Of a stretch of 64,000 nucleotides of DNA, positions 1 through 9,417 are shown in pieces; the first letter of the stretch is position 1; each line of letters opens with the position of its first letter. The position numbers and the translations under genes were made by a program. A model generated the notes under the pieces. That model ran no database searches and had not been told where the DNA came from. It saw only the letters and a list, made by a program, of their open reading frames with translations. Source of the stretch: Zygosaccharomyces rouxii (lineage: Eukaryota > Ascomycota > Saccharomycetes > Saccharomycetales > Saccharomycetaceae); NCBI RefSeq assembly GCF_000026365.1, contig NC_012996.1, positions 1,116,001-1,180,000 on the forward strand, read 5' to 3'.

Positions 1-1095
1 AACTTCGTCTGTGGATGCTTGTATGTAAGGGAATGACAACAGACTATAGTTAGGTATTCTGAACCAAAACTATTCCTCACTCAGATTCCTCAACCTCCAG
101 CCCTTGAATCAATGGTATTACTAGCTCAACTCCTACTTCTATTCTATAACCAAGAGTAGTTTATCTAAGTTACAATGCATACCGAACCACGACTTAGGTG
201 CTTATAGGTTTTTGACCCAATACGCGTCTCAGTTTCCTTCGTATATGGTGACTTCCTTTTATAGCGAGCGATGCCAAAAGTCATCTCAACTAGTTCACGT
301 TGTTAGAACAACACGTCTAGAAGTCAAATTAATAATTGGTGTTGGCTTTGGGGAATGAAATCTACGAATTAAAACCATTTTGAAGTTTTTTTTCCTGTTG
401 GAAAACGATTTTTCAAGGAACTTCTGAGGTAACCGAAACTCGAAATTGAATCAAGTTGATATTGATCTGACGGGATATGATGTAATTTATTTTGCTCTTT
501 TAATTAGGAAGTATGTAATAGAGATTTGTTCAGAGAGGAGGTGAACTCCATAGTGTGGCTCCCCAATATAGAATATCCGAATTTCCACTAATGCTGCATA
601 GGCGTACCACCAATTTCAAATTCGTGCTGCTAGGTGGAAGTGTGAATTTATTAGATAGCGCATCGGTGCTAGTGGATCACTGATACGCTTCTACAAACTG
701 AAGTGAGGCGCATTTTGGGAGGAAAGCCACATGTTTAATCGTAGAATAAGGATTTCTTGGATTCAGATCATTATCTTGATAAAATATCTGTATTCACACG
801 CCTACCAGAGCAATAATGCTCGAACATTTTCTTTTTTAACGGTCTACTTTATAAATTTACTTGGAGATTTTCATCATGGAAGTTTTTCTATGCATGAAAA
901 CTGTTGTTCTAGAAAAATTCTATGCACGTTCGGATCTGCATGCAAACTCACCTCGACAATGAGGGATGGAGAACAAAGGGAAGAAATAATAATAGTAATG
1001 ACTGAAGAAACTTTCAAAAAAAGAGGAACAAATGTGCTATTTTTCTAATTCTTGAGTCATCTTGCCCTTGATAGGTATATTGTTCATCTTGTTTA
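1..1095. other. Left-edge region without a supported gene
   Basis: I see no gene here that I can support. A 105-codon ATG frame lies at 731-1048 on the plus strand, but its translation has no recognisable family and looks like AT-rich chance sequence. In S. cerevisiae the neighbours of RCE1 and COQ5 on this side are the sister genes ZDS1 and ZDS2. By that order a ZDS gene would lie just left of the window and this stretch would hold its promoter. That placement is inference from synteny only. Confidence 0.4.
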
Positions 1096-2004
1096 TCACA
1101 TTAAACTGTAGGGAGAAACTAGTAATGCGTTGAAGTTGACTGTAAAGAGCCATATTCCCAAGATTAACAAGACAAAATAAAATCTATTCCACCAAGTGAG
1201 AAGTTTAGCAACTAATTCAGAAGGTGGTTTCCTGACATCCGTATAGTACATATGCAATTGAGAAGGTTCAGGGAATCCCATGTAATTGCAAAATGCATGT
1301 AAGACGATGCAAGCCCATAGATTCCCACCAGTCTTGAGGAAGACACAATTTGTCAAACAGCCGAAAAGAGTCGTGTACGTCACTTGTATGAGGGTAGTCA
1401 AAATCACAGTTGCCAAAGTCGTTCTCGTATTCTGATAGGTCTCGTAGGCATGGTGTATATGTGCCAATCCAAAGAAAAAGGGAGTAAACCAGACGAGCTT
1501 CAATTGAGAGACGGGTTCATGAGGTAGAAACTTATAGCAGTTTAAAATCATCGAAGTGTAGAAAATCTCTTCAGTGACGGGTGCAAAGACATAGTTACGA
1601 AACCCCCAAATATTGAGCAATTCCTCCTTGAGTTCCTGTAGAAGGTTACTATGGGGGACAAACATATAATATAACAACGAATCCGCAAGAGGACCCACGT
1701 AAAGTAATCCCATTAACACTAATGCTTTTAAGGATTCGAGCACGTAAGAACTATGTTGAGGCCAAATCCCCAATCTTAAAAATGCATCTTGGAATGAGTT
1801 TGCACTGCCAAACTGATACAGAATCAAAGGGACTACTATCAGATTCGCTATTAGTATCAATGAAATTCGTCCCATACGCTGAATAATAATTCGAGGATCA
1901 TCTCTACCACTCCTATAGTTGTTTACGCTTACATCAGTGGCATATACACCTGCCACATAGGACACAGAAACGTAAAGTGAGACTAGAAAAGCCGATGAAA
2001 TCAT
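1096..2004 (-). CDS. RCE1: CAAX prenyl endopeptidase Rce1
   Basis: This is the type II CAAX protease of the endoplasmic reticulum membrane. It removes the last three residues of farnesylated or geranylgeranylated CAAX proteins such as Ras and a-factor, before carboxymethylation. The 302-residue product is close to the S. cerevisiae length (about 315). It shows the three intramembrane motifs of the ABI/CPBP family in order: the glutamate pair at 145-146 within TEEIFYTSMI, a histidine at 182 within FFFGLAHIHH, and HAFCN with H236 and N240. Several hydrophobic segments span the protein (about 3-20, 48-64, 93-117, 172-188, 198-222, and one near the C-terminus). The ATG at 2004 gives a hydrophobic N-terminus as in the family. 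Its orientation relative to the BUL gene matches YMR274C-YMR275C. Confidence 0.93.
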   Translation of the reverse strand: MISSAFLVSLYVSVSYVAGVYATDVSVNNYRSGRDDPRIIIQRMGRISLILIANLIVVPLILYQFGSANSFQDAFLRLGIWPQHSSYVLESLKALVLMGLLYVGPLADSLLYYMFVPHSNLLQELKEELLNIWGFRNYVFAPVTEEIFYTSMILNCYKFLPHEPVSQLKLVWFTPFFFGLAHIHHAYETYQNTRTTLATVILTTLIQVTYTTLFGCLTNCVFLKTGGNLWACIVLHAFCNYMGFPEPSQLHMYYTDVRKPPSELVAKLLTWWNRFYFVLLILGIWLFTVNFNALLVSPYSLM

Positions 2005-2094
2005 TGGTATAGCCTATAGACAAAGGAGTTGGGCAATATCAACTTTTCTTGGCTGTGCATCTTTATGTAAAAGTGATAACGAGTTTTGGGTGAA

Positions 2095-2125
2095 GGCGCT
2101 CGGTTCGAATCTCAAAGGAAGCGCC
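2095..2125 (+). other. Orphan B-box-like hairpin
   Basis: GGTTCGAATCT at 2102-2112 matches 10 of 11 positions of the RNA polymerase III B box. It sits in the loop of a 6-bp hairpin (GGCGCT at 2095-2100 pairing with AGCGCC at 2120-2125). No cloverleaf or convincing A box is visible upstream. One-mismatch B boxes are expected by chance a few times in 64 kb on two strands, so this may be nothing. Confidence 0.2.
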
Positions 2126-2144
2126 CATCTATTTAAAAAAGATC

Positions 2145-2480
2145 TCATACACAAAGGTGGTTTTTACCAAAGAGCGTATGCATTATAACATTCGTCCACG
2201 TCACTTTTGCACAGCTCCCCTTCTGTTCTTTCTCCAATTCTTCAAGTGAGGCAGTAATTTGGTCGATCTGCTGTGAAACTGAGGCCTGCTCCTCGACATG
2301 CAATCGCGAAGAACTCCTCAAGCTCTCTTTCAATTCCTCAAGCTTCTGCCTACGGCAAGGGAGACTATCTTCAATCAATTGATTCTGGTAGCTAAAATTT
2401 CCCACTGGCATCGACCATACTAGCAAATTAATGGTTGTAAAGCAAAGTATTGTATAGCAGCAAAGTGAGAAAATTCTCAT
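2145..2480 (-). CDS. Small hypothetical protein, signal/anchor plus coiled coil
   Basis: I do not recognise this 111-residue product. It starts at a clean ATG and has a hydrophobic N-terminal stretch at about residues 4-23 that reads as a signal peptide or signal anchor. A charged heptad-like region follows at about 43-88 (many Glu, Lys, Leu and Gln) and looks like a coiled coil. Cysteines flank it near 42, 89 and 110. It lies between RCE1 and COQ5, where S. cerevisiae has no named gene. The 140-bp gap to RCE1 and the 224-bp gap to COQ5 leave room for a promoter. It could be a lineage-specific secreted or ER membrane protein, or a chance frame. Its coding-like composition favours a real gene, but only moderately. 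Confidence 0.5.
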   Translation of the reverse strand: MRIFSLCCYTILCFTTINLLVWSMPVGNFSYQNQLIEDSLPCRRQKLEELKESLRSSSRLHVEEQASVSQQIDQITASLEELEKEQKGSCAKVTWTNVIMHTLFGKNHLCV

Positions 2481-2671
2481 AATTTAAATCATAGTTTCTG
2501 AGAAGGAACAAGAAATTATTAGGAAGCAGGAAATTGATTCTGCTTATTTGTATTAATGCTAATTTATTCTTATTATTTTGTGACATCTAGCGATGAAAAA
2601 TGCATATCCGAGGATTGAAAAGATGGACCTTAAGGAAGAACACCTTTCACTTTCAATTGAAAAGAGAATAA

Positions 2672-3589
<918 letters not shown>

Positions 3590-3706
3590 GGAATTGAATT
3601 TCAAAAAATTTTATCATCTCTACCTGACGTATGATTGTCTATCTAAGCATGCTAACGTATGTATGTAAATATATATATTTACGTGTGGAAATAAATGACG
3701 GAAATT

Positions 3707-6436
3707 CTAAATGTTATGAAAGCTCTTGATGTCCACTGGGATGTCAATTGTAGCGGTGCCAGCATGGTGGTCGAACTTGATATTGACACGAATGCAATAG
3801 AAGCGTGCACATAGGCAGCTTTCAAAAGTCGGTACCAAAGTTTCTCTAATATTGTCATTGTATTCCAAATTAACCGTAACAGTTCTCTTATACTTGAGGG
3901 GTTCACACTTAACCCACTCGTGAGCAATTTGATCAACAAACTTTAATGACGTAGAAGAACGCGAATGTTCTGAAGATGGACTGAAAGTAGAGCTTAGGAA
4001 GCTACCAGAATTTGACTGGGATGCCGATCCGTTGGAAGGCACGGCAGAGATCGTGTCTTGTGTTGGAGCAAAATCCTTTAGAGTGTGCGTTTGTTTCCTA
4101 AACACATCATGGAGATGAACTACCTTGGCTTCCAAATTTGCTAAACTTTCCAAATTATTTTGCAGTTGAGATGGTATGAAATCGCTAAATCTAAGCTCAC
4201 GAGGCGCCAAAGTACTATCGTGCATGTTGTACAATTCGTTCAATTTCGCAGCATTTGCCTCAAATCTTTTACTCAACTCTGATACGGTTTTACTCATGGC
4301 CGCATAATTCCTTTTCACTTCATTCAGTTTATTCTGATTCATTAACAGTTCTGGATTTAATTTAATCGGTATAGAATTGTCAGTCTTTGCCGTTATGCAT
4401 ACAAGTTCAGTGGTAATGGACTGAATCTCTGGAGGTTCACCTGGTTTACTATTGTTAGATTGAATGCAGGTAAGGTCAATATCTAAATGATCTAGTGGAC
4501 GTCTCATTTCTTCTGGGACTAAGTCTAACAGCTGTAACCAATTTTCCTGATCATAACTATTTTTATTATCAAATCTGTTCGTCTTTCTCAATAAAGATGG
4601 TGGGCGGTAAGGCAGCGAATATTCTGGAATCTTGGCTTGAAATAAAATGAGCCCTGCTTTCTCAGTTTTCTCCTTGGTGCCTTCCTTTTTCACTGAGCTA
4701 GACGAGGATCCACCTAGCAGTCCGGAAAAAATCCCATTTTTTAATCCACTAGCACTTTTAGATCTTACCTTGTAGCTAAATTGCGTTTCCACTTTGTCAC
4801 GATCTGAAAATTTTGCCTTTGAATCTCCACCATCATCTGAATTTGACGATACATACCTCGGTCTTTGAAGTTGTAACTGATCCATTTTACAACGTAGCAA
4901 ATCAGTTTGATCCAACTCTGAAGTATTATCCACGGTACCAGCAATATCTGTAGCATTGACATCTCTTGGTTGTATAGGTTCATTAGCCTCCAACCTAGAA
5001 AAAACATTTTCTAGAGCTGTTATTCTCTTCTCTGCATCCCTTTTGAGCTGAGCTAATTGTTGACCTGTACTGAGTTTACCAATAATAGGACAGCAAAATG
5101 CGAATGGAATGACTCTAATGTTATAGTCAGCTTCCTTCATCAAGTTTAATTTTTGAGTCCTCTTATCCTTACCCACAATTCTAGCGTCCACCGTGTAATT
5201 TATGGATAAATTTTCATCAACCATATCGATGGTAAGAATTGGCGAACCTTTAACCCCCAAGTGACCACATCCTAGAATGTTGTTGACTCTGATTCCAGAA
5301 TATTTTCCATGGTTTCTGAATTTATCAACACCAAAAGTAGGAGGTAAAAGGGTATGGCTAAATTGTTCCTGTTTACAAGTGACATCCAACAATTGATTGG
5401 GTAATTTAAACGTAAAGAACTTTTTGTATTTGACGCCCGGCTCTAGAATTCTATTGTTCGTAAGACCTATAACGCAATTATCGTAATCTACATCACCAAC
5501 CACTACGCTGACCCCCGTGCTAAGTTGAATATTTGTATACGACCAGCTTGCACTTAAATCGACCATTCTTAGGAATCTTTTCAGCGTTCTTTTTCCCACT
5601 TGTCTATCTATCAAAGATGTATAACCTTCTAAAGTGACGTAAAACATTTCGAATGGTAATGGTTGTGAAGACATATTTTCAACTATGCAATAACCATGAA
5701 TAACGTCACCTGAAGTGTATTCTTTTAAAATTGATTCCTCCTCCGGTCTTACATGAGGTTTGGGCGGGTTTTTAGTTAAGCGTATGGTAACTTCGATGGG
5801 CGTAGATAACTTTGGTAAACTGTACAATTTATCGATATTGATACTATCAGAATCGTTAAAATCATCTTCGATTGGTTCTGAACTTTCCTGCAATATTGAC
5901 TGCGTATTTTGAATTGAAAGATGTTGTGTGGAAAATGCCTGTAAATTATTAACTCCGGACGACGAGCTTCTTCTCAAATCCGGTCGTTGTTGTGGGTTTT
6001 GCGAATCCAGCGCTTGAATCTCTGTTGGTTGATCGGTATTCCTCAATATCGAATTTTGTTGGGCTTCTATTTCTTGGTAACAAGGTGGGAAATCGTGGCA
6101 ATCCGGATTAATGTTACCTTGGGGAATATGTCTATGTAACGAATTGTACATTTCAAACGATGGCAAAACGTCAACTAGTACGTTCTCTTGAGTATTCCTC
6201 GAGCGAGTCAATGAACCACCACGAACATTAGATTCATCGTTTGGTGATGGACTTCGACCATTCCCCCGTTTCCTTCTCAAAACAGTTCCGGTACTAACAC
6301 TTCTCATCCATGGTTCCGACTGTGGTTGTGTTCTCAATGGTCTACGACCACGTCTAATCCCTGAAACTTCAGATTTGGAAGCGGCCAAGGCTGGTCTTCC
6401 AAGATGAGAGTTGTGGAATGACAAATCTCTTGGCAT
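3707..6436 (-). CDS. BUL1: Rsp5 ubiquitin-ligase adaptor, Bul1/Bul2 family
   Basis: Bul proteins are arrestin-like adaptors that bring the HECT ubiquitin ligase Rsp5 to plasma-membrane permeases such as Gap1, for nitrogen-controlled sorting and endocytosis. The 909-residue product has the PY motif that binds Rsp5 WW domains as PPCY at 117-120, within DFPPCYQEIE. The usual serine is replaced by cysteine, which still fits PPxY. A Bul N domain follows at about 200-480 and a Bul C domain at the C-terminus, ending in beta-strand sequence (about 830-905). Low-complexity Ser-rich stretches lie between them. It is the single counterpart of the duplicated S. cerevisiae genes BUL1 (YMR275C) and BUL2 (YML111W): on one side are RCE1 and COQ5, on the other CTK3 and, further on, DSK2. 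Confidence 0.92.
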   Translation of the reverse strand: MPRDLSFHNSHLGRPALAASKSEVSGIRRGRRPLRTQPQSEPWMRSVSTGTVLRRKRGNGRSPSPNDESNVRGGSLTRSRNTQENVLVDVLPSFEMYNSLHRHIPQGNINPDCHDFPPCYQEIEAQQNSILRNTDQPTEIQALDSQNPQQRPDLRRSSSSGVNNLQAFSTQHLSIQNTQSILQESSEPIEDDFNDSDSINIDKLYSLPKLSTPIEVTIRLTKNPPKPHVRPEEESILKEYTSGDVIHGYCIVENMSSQPLPFEMFYVTLEGYTSLIDRQVGKRTLKRFLRMVDLSASWSYTNIQLSTGVSVVVGDVDYDNCVIGLTNNRILEPGVKYKKFFTFKLPNQLLDVTCKQEQFSHTLLPPTFGVDKFRNHGKYSGIRVNNILGCGHLGVKGSPILTIDMVDENLSINYTVDARIVGKDKRTQKLNLMKEADYNIRVIPFAFCCPIIGKLSTGQQLAQLKRDAEKRITALENVFSRLEANEPIQPRDVNATDIAGTVDNTSELDQTDLLRCKMDQLQLQRPRYVSSNSDDGGDSKAKFSDRDKVETQFSYKVRSKSASGLKNGIFSGLLGGSSSSSVKKEGTKEKTEKAGLILFQAKIPEYSLPYRPPSLLRKTNRFDNKNSYDQENWLQLLDLVPEEMRRPLDHLDIDLTCIQSNNSKPGEPPEIQSITTELVCITAKTDNSIPIKLNPELLMNQNKLNEVKRNYAAMSKTVSELSKRFEANAAKLNELYNMHDSTLAPRELRFSDFIPSQLQNNLESLANLEAKVVHLHDVFRKQTHTLKDFAPTQDTISAVPSNGSASQSNSGSFLSSTFSPSSEHSRSSTSLKFVDQIAHEWVKCEPLKYKRTVTVNLEYNDNIRETLVPTFESCLCARFYCIRVNIKFDHHAGTATIDIPVDIKSFHNI

Positions 6437-6590
6437 AGGAAAGAGAAAGAGAAAAAGATATTTCCTTGAACTTTGAACTAGTCTCTTTTGTTATTAACCC
6501 CTAGTCAAGCAGTTCCACATAAAGTTGTTAAGATCTATCCTTAACGACTCTTCCGGAATCATGTCCATGTAATGTCTTATCGAGTCCTCG

Positions 6591-6627
6591 TTTTTTTTTT
6601 CTCGATTAGAGAAAAAAAAAAAAAAAA
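6591..6627. promoter_or_regulatory. Poly(dA:dT) hairpin in the BUL promoter
   Basis: Ten T, then CTC-GATTA-GAG, then sixteen A form a perfect 13-bp inverted repeat with a 5-base loop. It lies about 155-190 bp upstream of the BUL start and 87 bp beyond the CTK3 stop. Both homopolymer runs are long enough to exclude nucleosomes and to bind datin-type proteins. A role in BUL expression, or as a bidirectional CTK3/BUL border, is inference. Confidence 0.4.
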
Positions 6628-6713
6628 GTATGTAGTTGCCTGACTATACACATCGTAAAATGCATTAAACTAAACTCACGTGGATGAGCTTGTTCATCCA
6701 TATCGTACCCTCA

Positions 6714-7541
6714 CTACTTCACGCTGTAACTGGCATGAGCTATTCTGTTCATGTCTGACATATTTCTATAATCGCCCTTTGTCAGACCCTCCTGTGGAGT
6801 TGATTCCCAGAGGGTTCTGAATTCGAATTCGTTCAATATACTAGCATGGGGTCTCGGTAAGACCCAGATGTTTTCTTTTAATCTCTTGTGCTTTTCACGG
6901 TCGCTTTCCATTCTGTGTATAATTGTCTGTGTAGATGGTTGTGGTCGTGATAGCGTTACCGGACACAGGCCAAATAGTTTAAATTGTTGGAACATGTGCT
7001 GTTGTTTGGCACACCTGTCTTGCAAAAGGGTGGCAGCTCTTTGGAATGATTCGTGGTAGTGTATAGAGGGGTGTTCTGACGGTGTGTACCATTGTAGTTT
7101 ATCAAGCGGTAAATGGGAATCCATCGTTGGTTTTTTTAGTTCCACTATACCACCCATTAAACTGTTACACTTCTGGAAAATATCGATACATGCATCTAGA
7201 TTCGTAAGGGCCTTCCAATCCTGCGATGGTAACGCTAGCAGAAGCATGGAATCTATCGACGGCAGAAGTAACTGGTTGAGCACTCTTGCATTTAACTCTG
7301 TTTGTTCACCATGTAGAACTTGAACGATTTTTGAGTAGTATATGACGACGTTCAACCTATCCAATGAATCCATCTTGGCAGCAGTGTCGAAGAGACACTG
7401 GTGGAAATCCTCATAGTGTTGCTCGTAATGATTTAAGTAGAACTGAACCGGATCATTGTCTAACCTTTTAGAAACACCTAAGGTCTTTTGCAAATTTTTA
7501 ATCACAGATATAAATTGTAGCCTAGCTTCAAAAGAATCCAT
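6714..7541 (-). CDS. CTK3: CTD kinase I gamma subunit Ctk3
   Basis: Ctk3 is the third subunit of CTDK-I (Ctk1 kinase, Ctk2 cyclin, Ctk3). The complex phosphorylates Ser2 of the RNA polymerase II C-terminal repeats during elongation. I start the 275-residue protein at MDSFEARLQF (ATG at 7541), because that is where the S. cerevisiae protein begins (MDSLEARLQF). The frame stays open for 20 more codons to another ATG at 7601, which adds a hydrophobic stretch with no counterpart. The N-terminal helical CID-like domain covers about 1-120, with the conserved FYLNHYEQHYEDFHQCLFD segment near 30-50. The conserved C-terminal region contains RMESDREKHKRLKE and the ending NRIAHASY. Gene order BUL-CTK3-DAT1 equals YML111W-YML112W-YML113W. 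Confidence 0.93.
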   Translation of the reverse strand: MDSFEARLQFISVIKNLQKTLGVSKRLDNDPVQFYLNHYEQHYEDFHQCLFDTAAKMDSLDRLNVVIYYSKIVQVLHGEQTELNARVLNQLLLPSIDSMLLLALPSQDWKALTNLDACIDIFQKCNSLMGGIVELKKPTMDSHLPLDKLQWYTPSEHPSIHYHESFQRAATLLQDRCAKQQHMFQQFKLFGLCPVTLSRPQPSTQTIIHRMESDREKHKRLKENIWVLPRPHASILNEFEFRTLWESTPQEGLTKGDYRNMSDMNRIAHASYSVK

Positions 7542-7671
7542 AACGGCTATATTGAATATCTCTCTTTGAATGAAGATGTATGTTTTATTCACTTGGTACA
7601 ATTTTTTTCTTTCTTTCCACGCGATGAGATGAATCTTAATTTATTAACTTGATAACCTAGAAAACGATATG

Positions 7672-8394
7672 CTATATGTACGAACTAATTAAAAGTCCAT
7701 TAGGTCCCTCTTTGGACTGTGAATGGTGATGACTATGAGTATGGTTTTGATCTTGTTGAGTTGAAGTTTCCGACAATCCTATTGAATTCATACCGACTAA
7801 TCCATTAACGGGTTGAGGATGTGCTAATGAATTCCATGCTGGGGAGGGATTCGAATTCGAAGATGCTGAAGGGTTTGAGAGTAATCGTGTATGCGTTACG
7901 AATGGGCCTTCATTAGTATGGTTTTGTACGATTTCTGTATGTCTTCCCTTCGATTGTGTCGGCGTTAACGTCGGTGTCAACGGTTCTGGTGGAGAATTGT
8001 TCAACTCTCGGAGTGCATCAATAGCTTCTAAATCTCGAGAAGAAACCTGTGATTTTGCACTAGTCGTGCTTGAGGAATTAGCAGTGGTGTCGTCGGCAGA
8101 TGCGGATGCTGTTGCAGCAGCAGCAGCTGCTGCCTCTGCCTCTGCCTCTGCTTCTGCTTCTGCTTCTGCTTCTGCTGCTTCTGCAGCTGCAGCTGCAGCT
8201 GCAGCAGTAGTTTTACCATATGTACTACCCGTATTGACGGATCGCTGTGGCGGTGGTTGTGGTGGTGATGGACTGCCATCGTCGTCCCTCCGCCTGCGGC
8301 CACTGCCAGGCTTCCTACCGTTTCTTAATGTCTTGCCTTTACCTGGCTTACGTCCACTGCCAGGCTTCCTACCTTGTGAAAGTGTCTTTGCCAT
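7672..8394 (-). CDS. DAT1: Datin, oligo(dA).oligo(dT)-binding protein Dat1
   Basis: Datin binds runs of A.T base pairs in nuclear DNA. The 240-residue product has three GRKPG pentads (8-12, 14-18, 26-30) followed by RRRR at 33-36. These are the AT-hook-like elements that define S. cerevisiae Dat1. Downstream comes a long Ala and Glu-Ala tract (about 63-104) encoded by trinucleotide-rich DNA, then a Ser/Thr/Pro-rich tail of no recognised fold. The repetitive middle also leaves long open frames on the plus strand, which I regard as shadows. The gene lies between CTK3 and DSK2, as expected of YML113W interleaved with YMR276W. A 44-base T tract lies about 100-150 bp upstream of its start and could be a target for its own product (inference). 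Confidence 0.92.
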   Translation of the reverse strand: MAKTLSQGRKPGSGRKPGKGKTLRNGRKPGSGRRRRDDDGSPSPPQPPPQRSVNTGSTYGKTTAAAAAAAAEAAEAEAEAEAEAEAEAAAAAAATASASADDTTANSSSTTSAKSQVSSRDLEAIDALRELNNSPPEPLTPTLTPTQSKGRHTEIVQNHTNEGPFVTHTRLLSNPSASSNSNPSPAWNSLAHPQPVNGLVGMNSIGLSETSTQQDQNHTHSHHHSQSKEGPNGLLISSYI

Positions 8395-8494
8395 GATGAT
8401 ACTGGTTAATTTGATGATTCTAACGAGCTAGATACAGAGGTTGAAATTGGTTCTAAGGATGAGATGAGATGAGACGAGTTCTATTTGTTAAACA

Positions 8495-8497
<3 letters not shown>

Positions 8498-8541
<44 letters not shown>
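8498..8541. promoter_or_regulatory. 44-base T tract upstream of DAT1
   Basis: An uninterrupted run of 44 T lies 104-147 bp upstream of the DAT1 ATG, by far the longest homopolymer in the window. On the DAT1 coding strand it is poly(dA). Such tracts exclude nucleosomes, and datin itself binds oligo(dA).oligo(dT) of about ten or more base pairs. Assembly length error is possible in a run this long. Confidence 0.75.
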
Positions 8542-8544
<3 letters not shown>

Positions 8545-8718
8545 TGAAAAATTGCAATTTTAGTTAAAACATATAAGATATGGAAAATCATAAGGGGAGG
8601 CGTAATCAGCAACTAGCACGGTGTCCTTTTCGAGGCCGTAAGCGTTAGCTACTTCTCTGTGTAGACGATGTGCGTTCAAGTCGATATAACTCAAATCACT
8701 TAACCGCTCAAGTTCTGT

Positions 8719-8786
8719 CACGTGCCTATGTAGATGATCCAATCACGTGGATATCACGTGTAAATAAGTAACGTGATATTCACGTG
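8719..8786. promoter_or_regulatory. Cluster of four CACGTG boxes
   Basis: CACGTG occurs at 8719-8724, 8744-8749, 8755-8760 and 8781-8786. A half-site ACGTGAT begins at 8771. The 9-bp sequence ATATCACGT (8751-8759) is repeated in inverted form as ACGTGATAT (8771-8779). CACGTG preceded by T is the site of Cbf1 and of other bHLH factors such as Pho4 and Tye7. The cluster lies about 325-390 bp from DAT1 and about 630-700 bp from DSK2. Confidence 0.6.
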
Positions 8787-9259
8787 TAGATTAAACTTCT
8801 GCCAAGCCTAATTTTGGTAGTGTGTATGTATGCGATGAAGTTCACCTTCAAACGATTACGGACAATGAGGAAGAACAAGAAACAGAAAAAATCGGCTCAA
8901 ATCTAAGACTCCCCTTTTATTATTGTGCGATAGGGATATGGTACCTATGTTAAGGTTAGCTAGTGCTACTGGTAGTTAAATGTAGTGAAGGGCTCATTTA
9001 ATAAATCCCACTCACTATAAAGCGTAGGCACTTCTTATGTTCATTAGTAACTTTCTACGTAGATTTTCTGTCAATGTACAGAGGGACAAATTCATTACCA
9101 TCACCGTCGTAAGAGTTCAAAAGAATATCAAAGACTAAACTGAGATTCTGGTTGAATTCCAGGGGTTAATAAGATAATAAGTTTTCGTTCAGCTTTCGCT
9201 GCCTATCATCTTTACAGTAGACTGAAATACTCTATTGTACAACTCGGTGTAAATACGTT

Positions 9260-9268
9260 TTTGCCACT
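9260..9268 (-). promoter_or_regulatory. PACE-like (Rpn4) box upstream of DSK2
   Basis: Read on the minus strand, this is AGTGGCAAA, one base from the proteasome-associated control element GGTGGCAAA bound by Rpn4. It lies about 150 bp upstream of the DSK2 ATG. Dsk2 delivers ubiquitinated cargo to the proteasome, so Rpn4 control would make sense. A single near-match is weak evidence. Confidence 0.35.
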
Positions 9269-9417
9269 TAAAGGTCAAGACGGAGAACAAATATATCAAA
9301 GTCTAATCACAACGATAGTCATTGATTCCTCAAGTCCTCCTTTATTTCATACAAGGAATTAGTCTAATTGGAAGGCAAAAAAGAAAAAGAAAAAATCACA
9401 GTAGATCCAAACGCGAT

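Larger units (their letters stand above)
8542..9417. other. DAT1-DSK2 divergent intergenic region
   Basis: This gap between the divergent DAT1 and DSK2 genes holds the CACGTG cluster and a proteasome-type PACE-like box, listed separately. A 60-codon open frame on the minus strand ending at 8560 has no ATG (it would begin at TTG) and is preceded by a stop codon, so I do not call it a gene. A purine-rich stretch at 9379-9400 forms the DSK2 leader. Confidence 0.5.

Noticed and set aside
731..1048. 105-codon ATG frame at the left edge
   Set aside because: It has no family resemblance, no coding-like composition and AT-rich surroundings.
2041..2130. Complete tRNA gene between RCE1 and the small open frame
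   Set aside because: A B box and a hairpin are present, but no acceptor stem, D arm or anticodon arm can be drawn.
7997..8431. 144-codon plus-strand frame opposite DAT1
   Set aside because: It is a shadow of the Ala/Glu-Ala repeat and the GRKPG segment. The minus-strand product is a recognisable datin.
8560..8742. 60-codon minus-strand frame next to the T tract
   Set aside because: It begins at TTG directly after a stop codon and contains no ATG. A frame of this length is common by chance.
8719..8786. Point centromere (CDEI is a TCACGTG-type box)
   Set aside because: CDEI-like boxes are present, but I found no CDEIII core (TTCCGAA context) about 80-100 bp away and no extremely AT-rich CDEII. 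The CACGTG at 52947 was rejected for the same reason.
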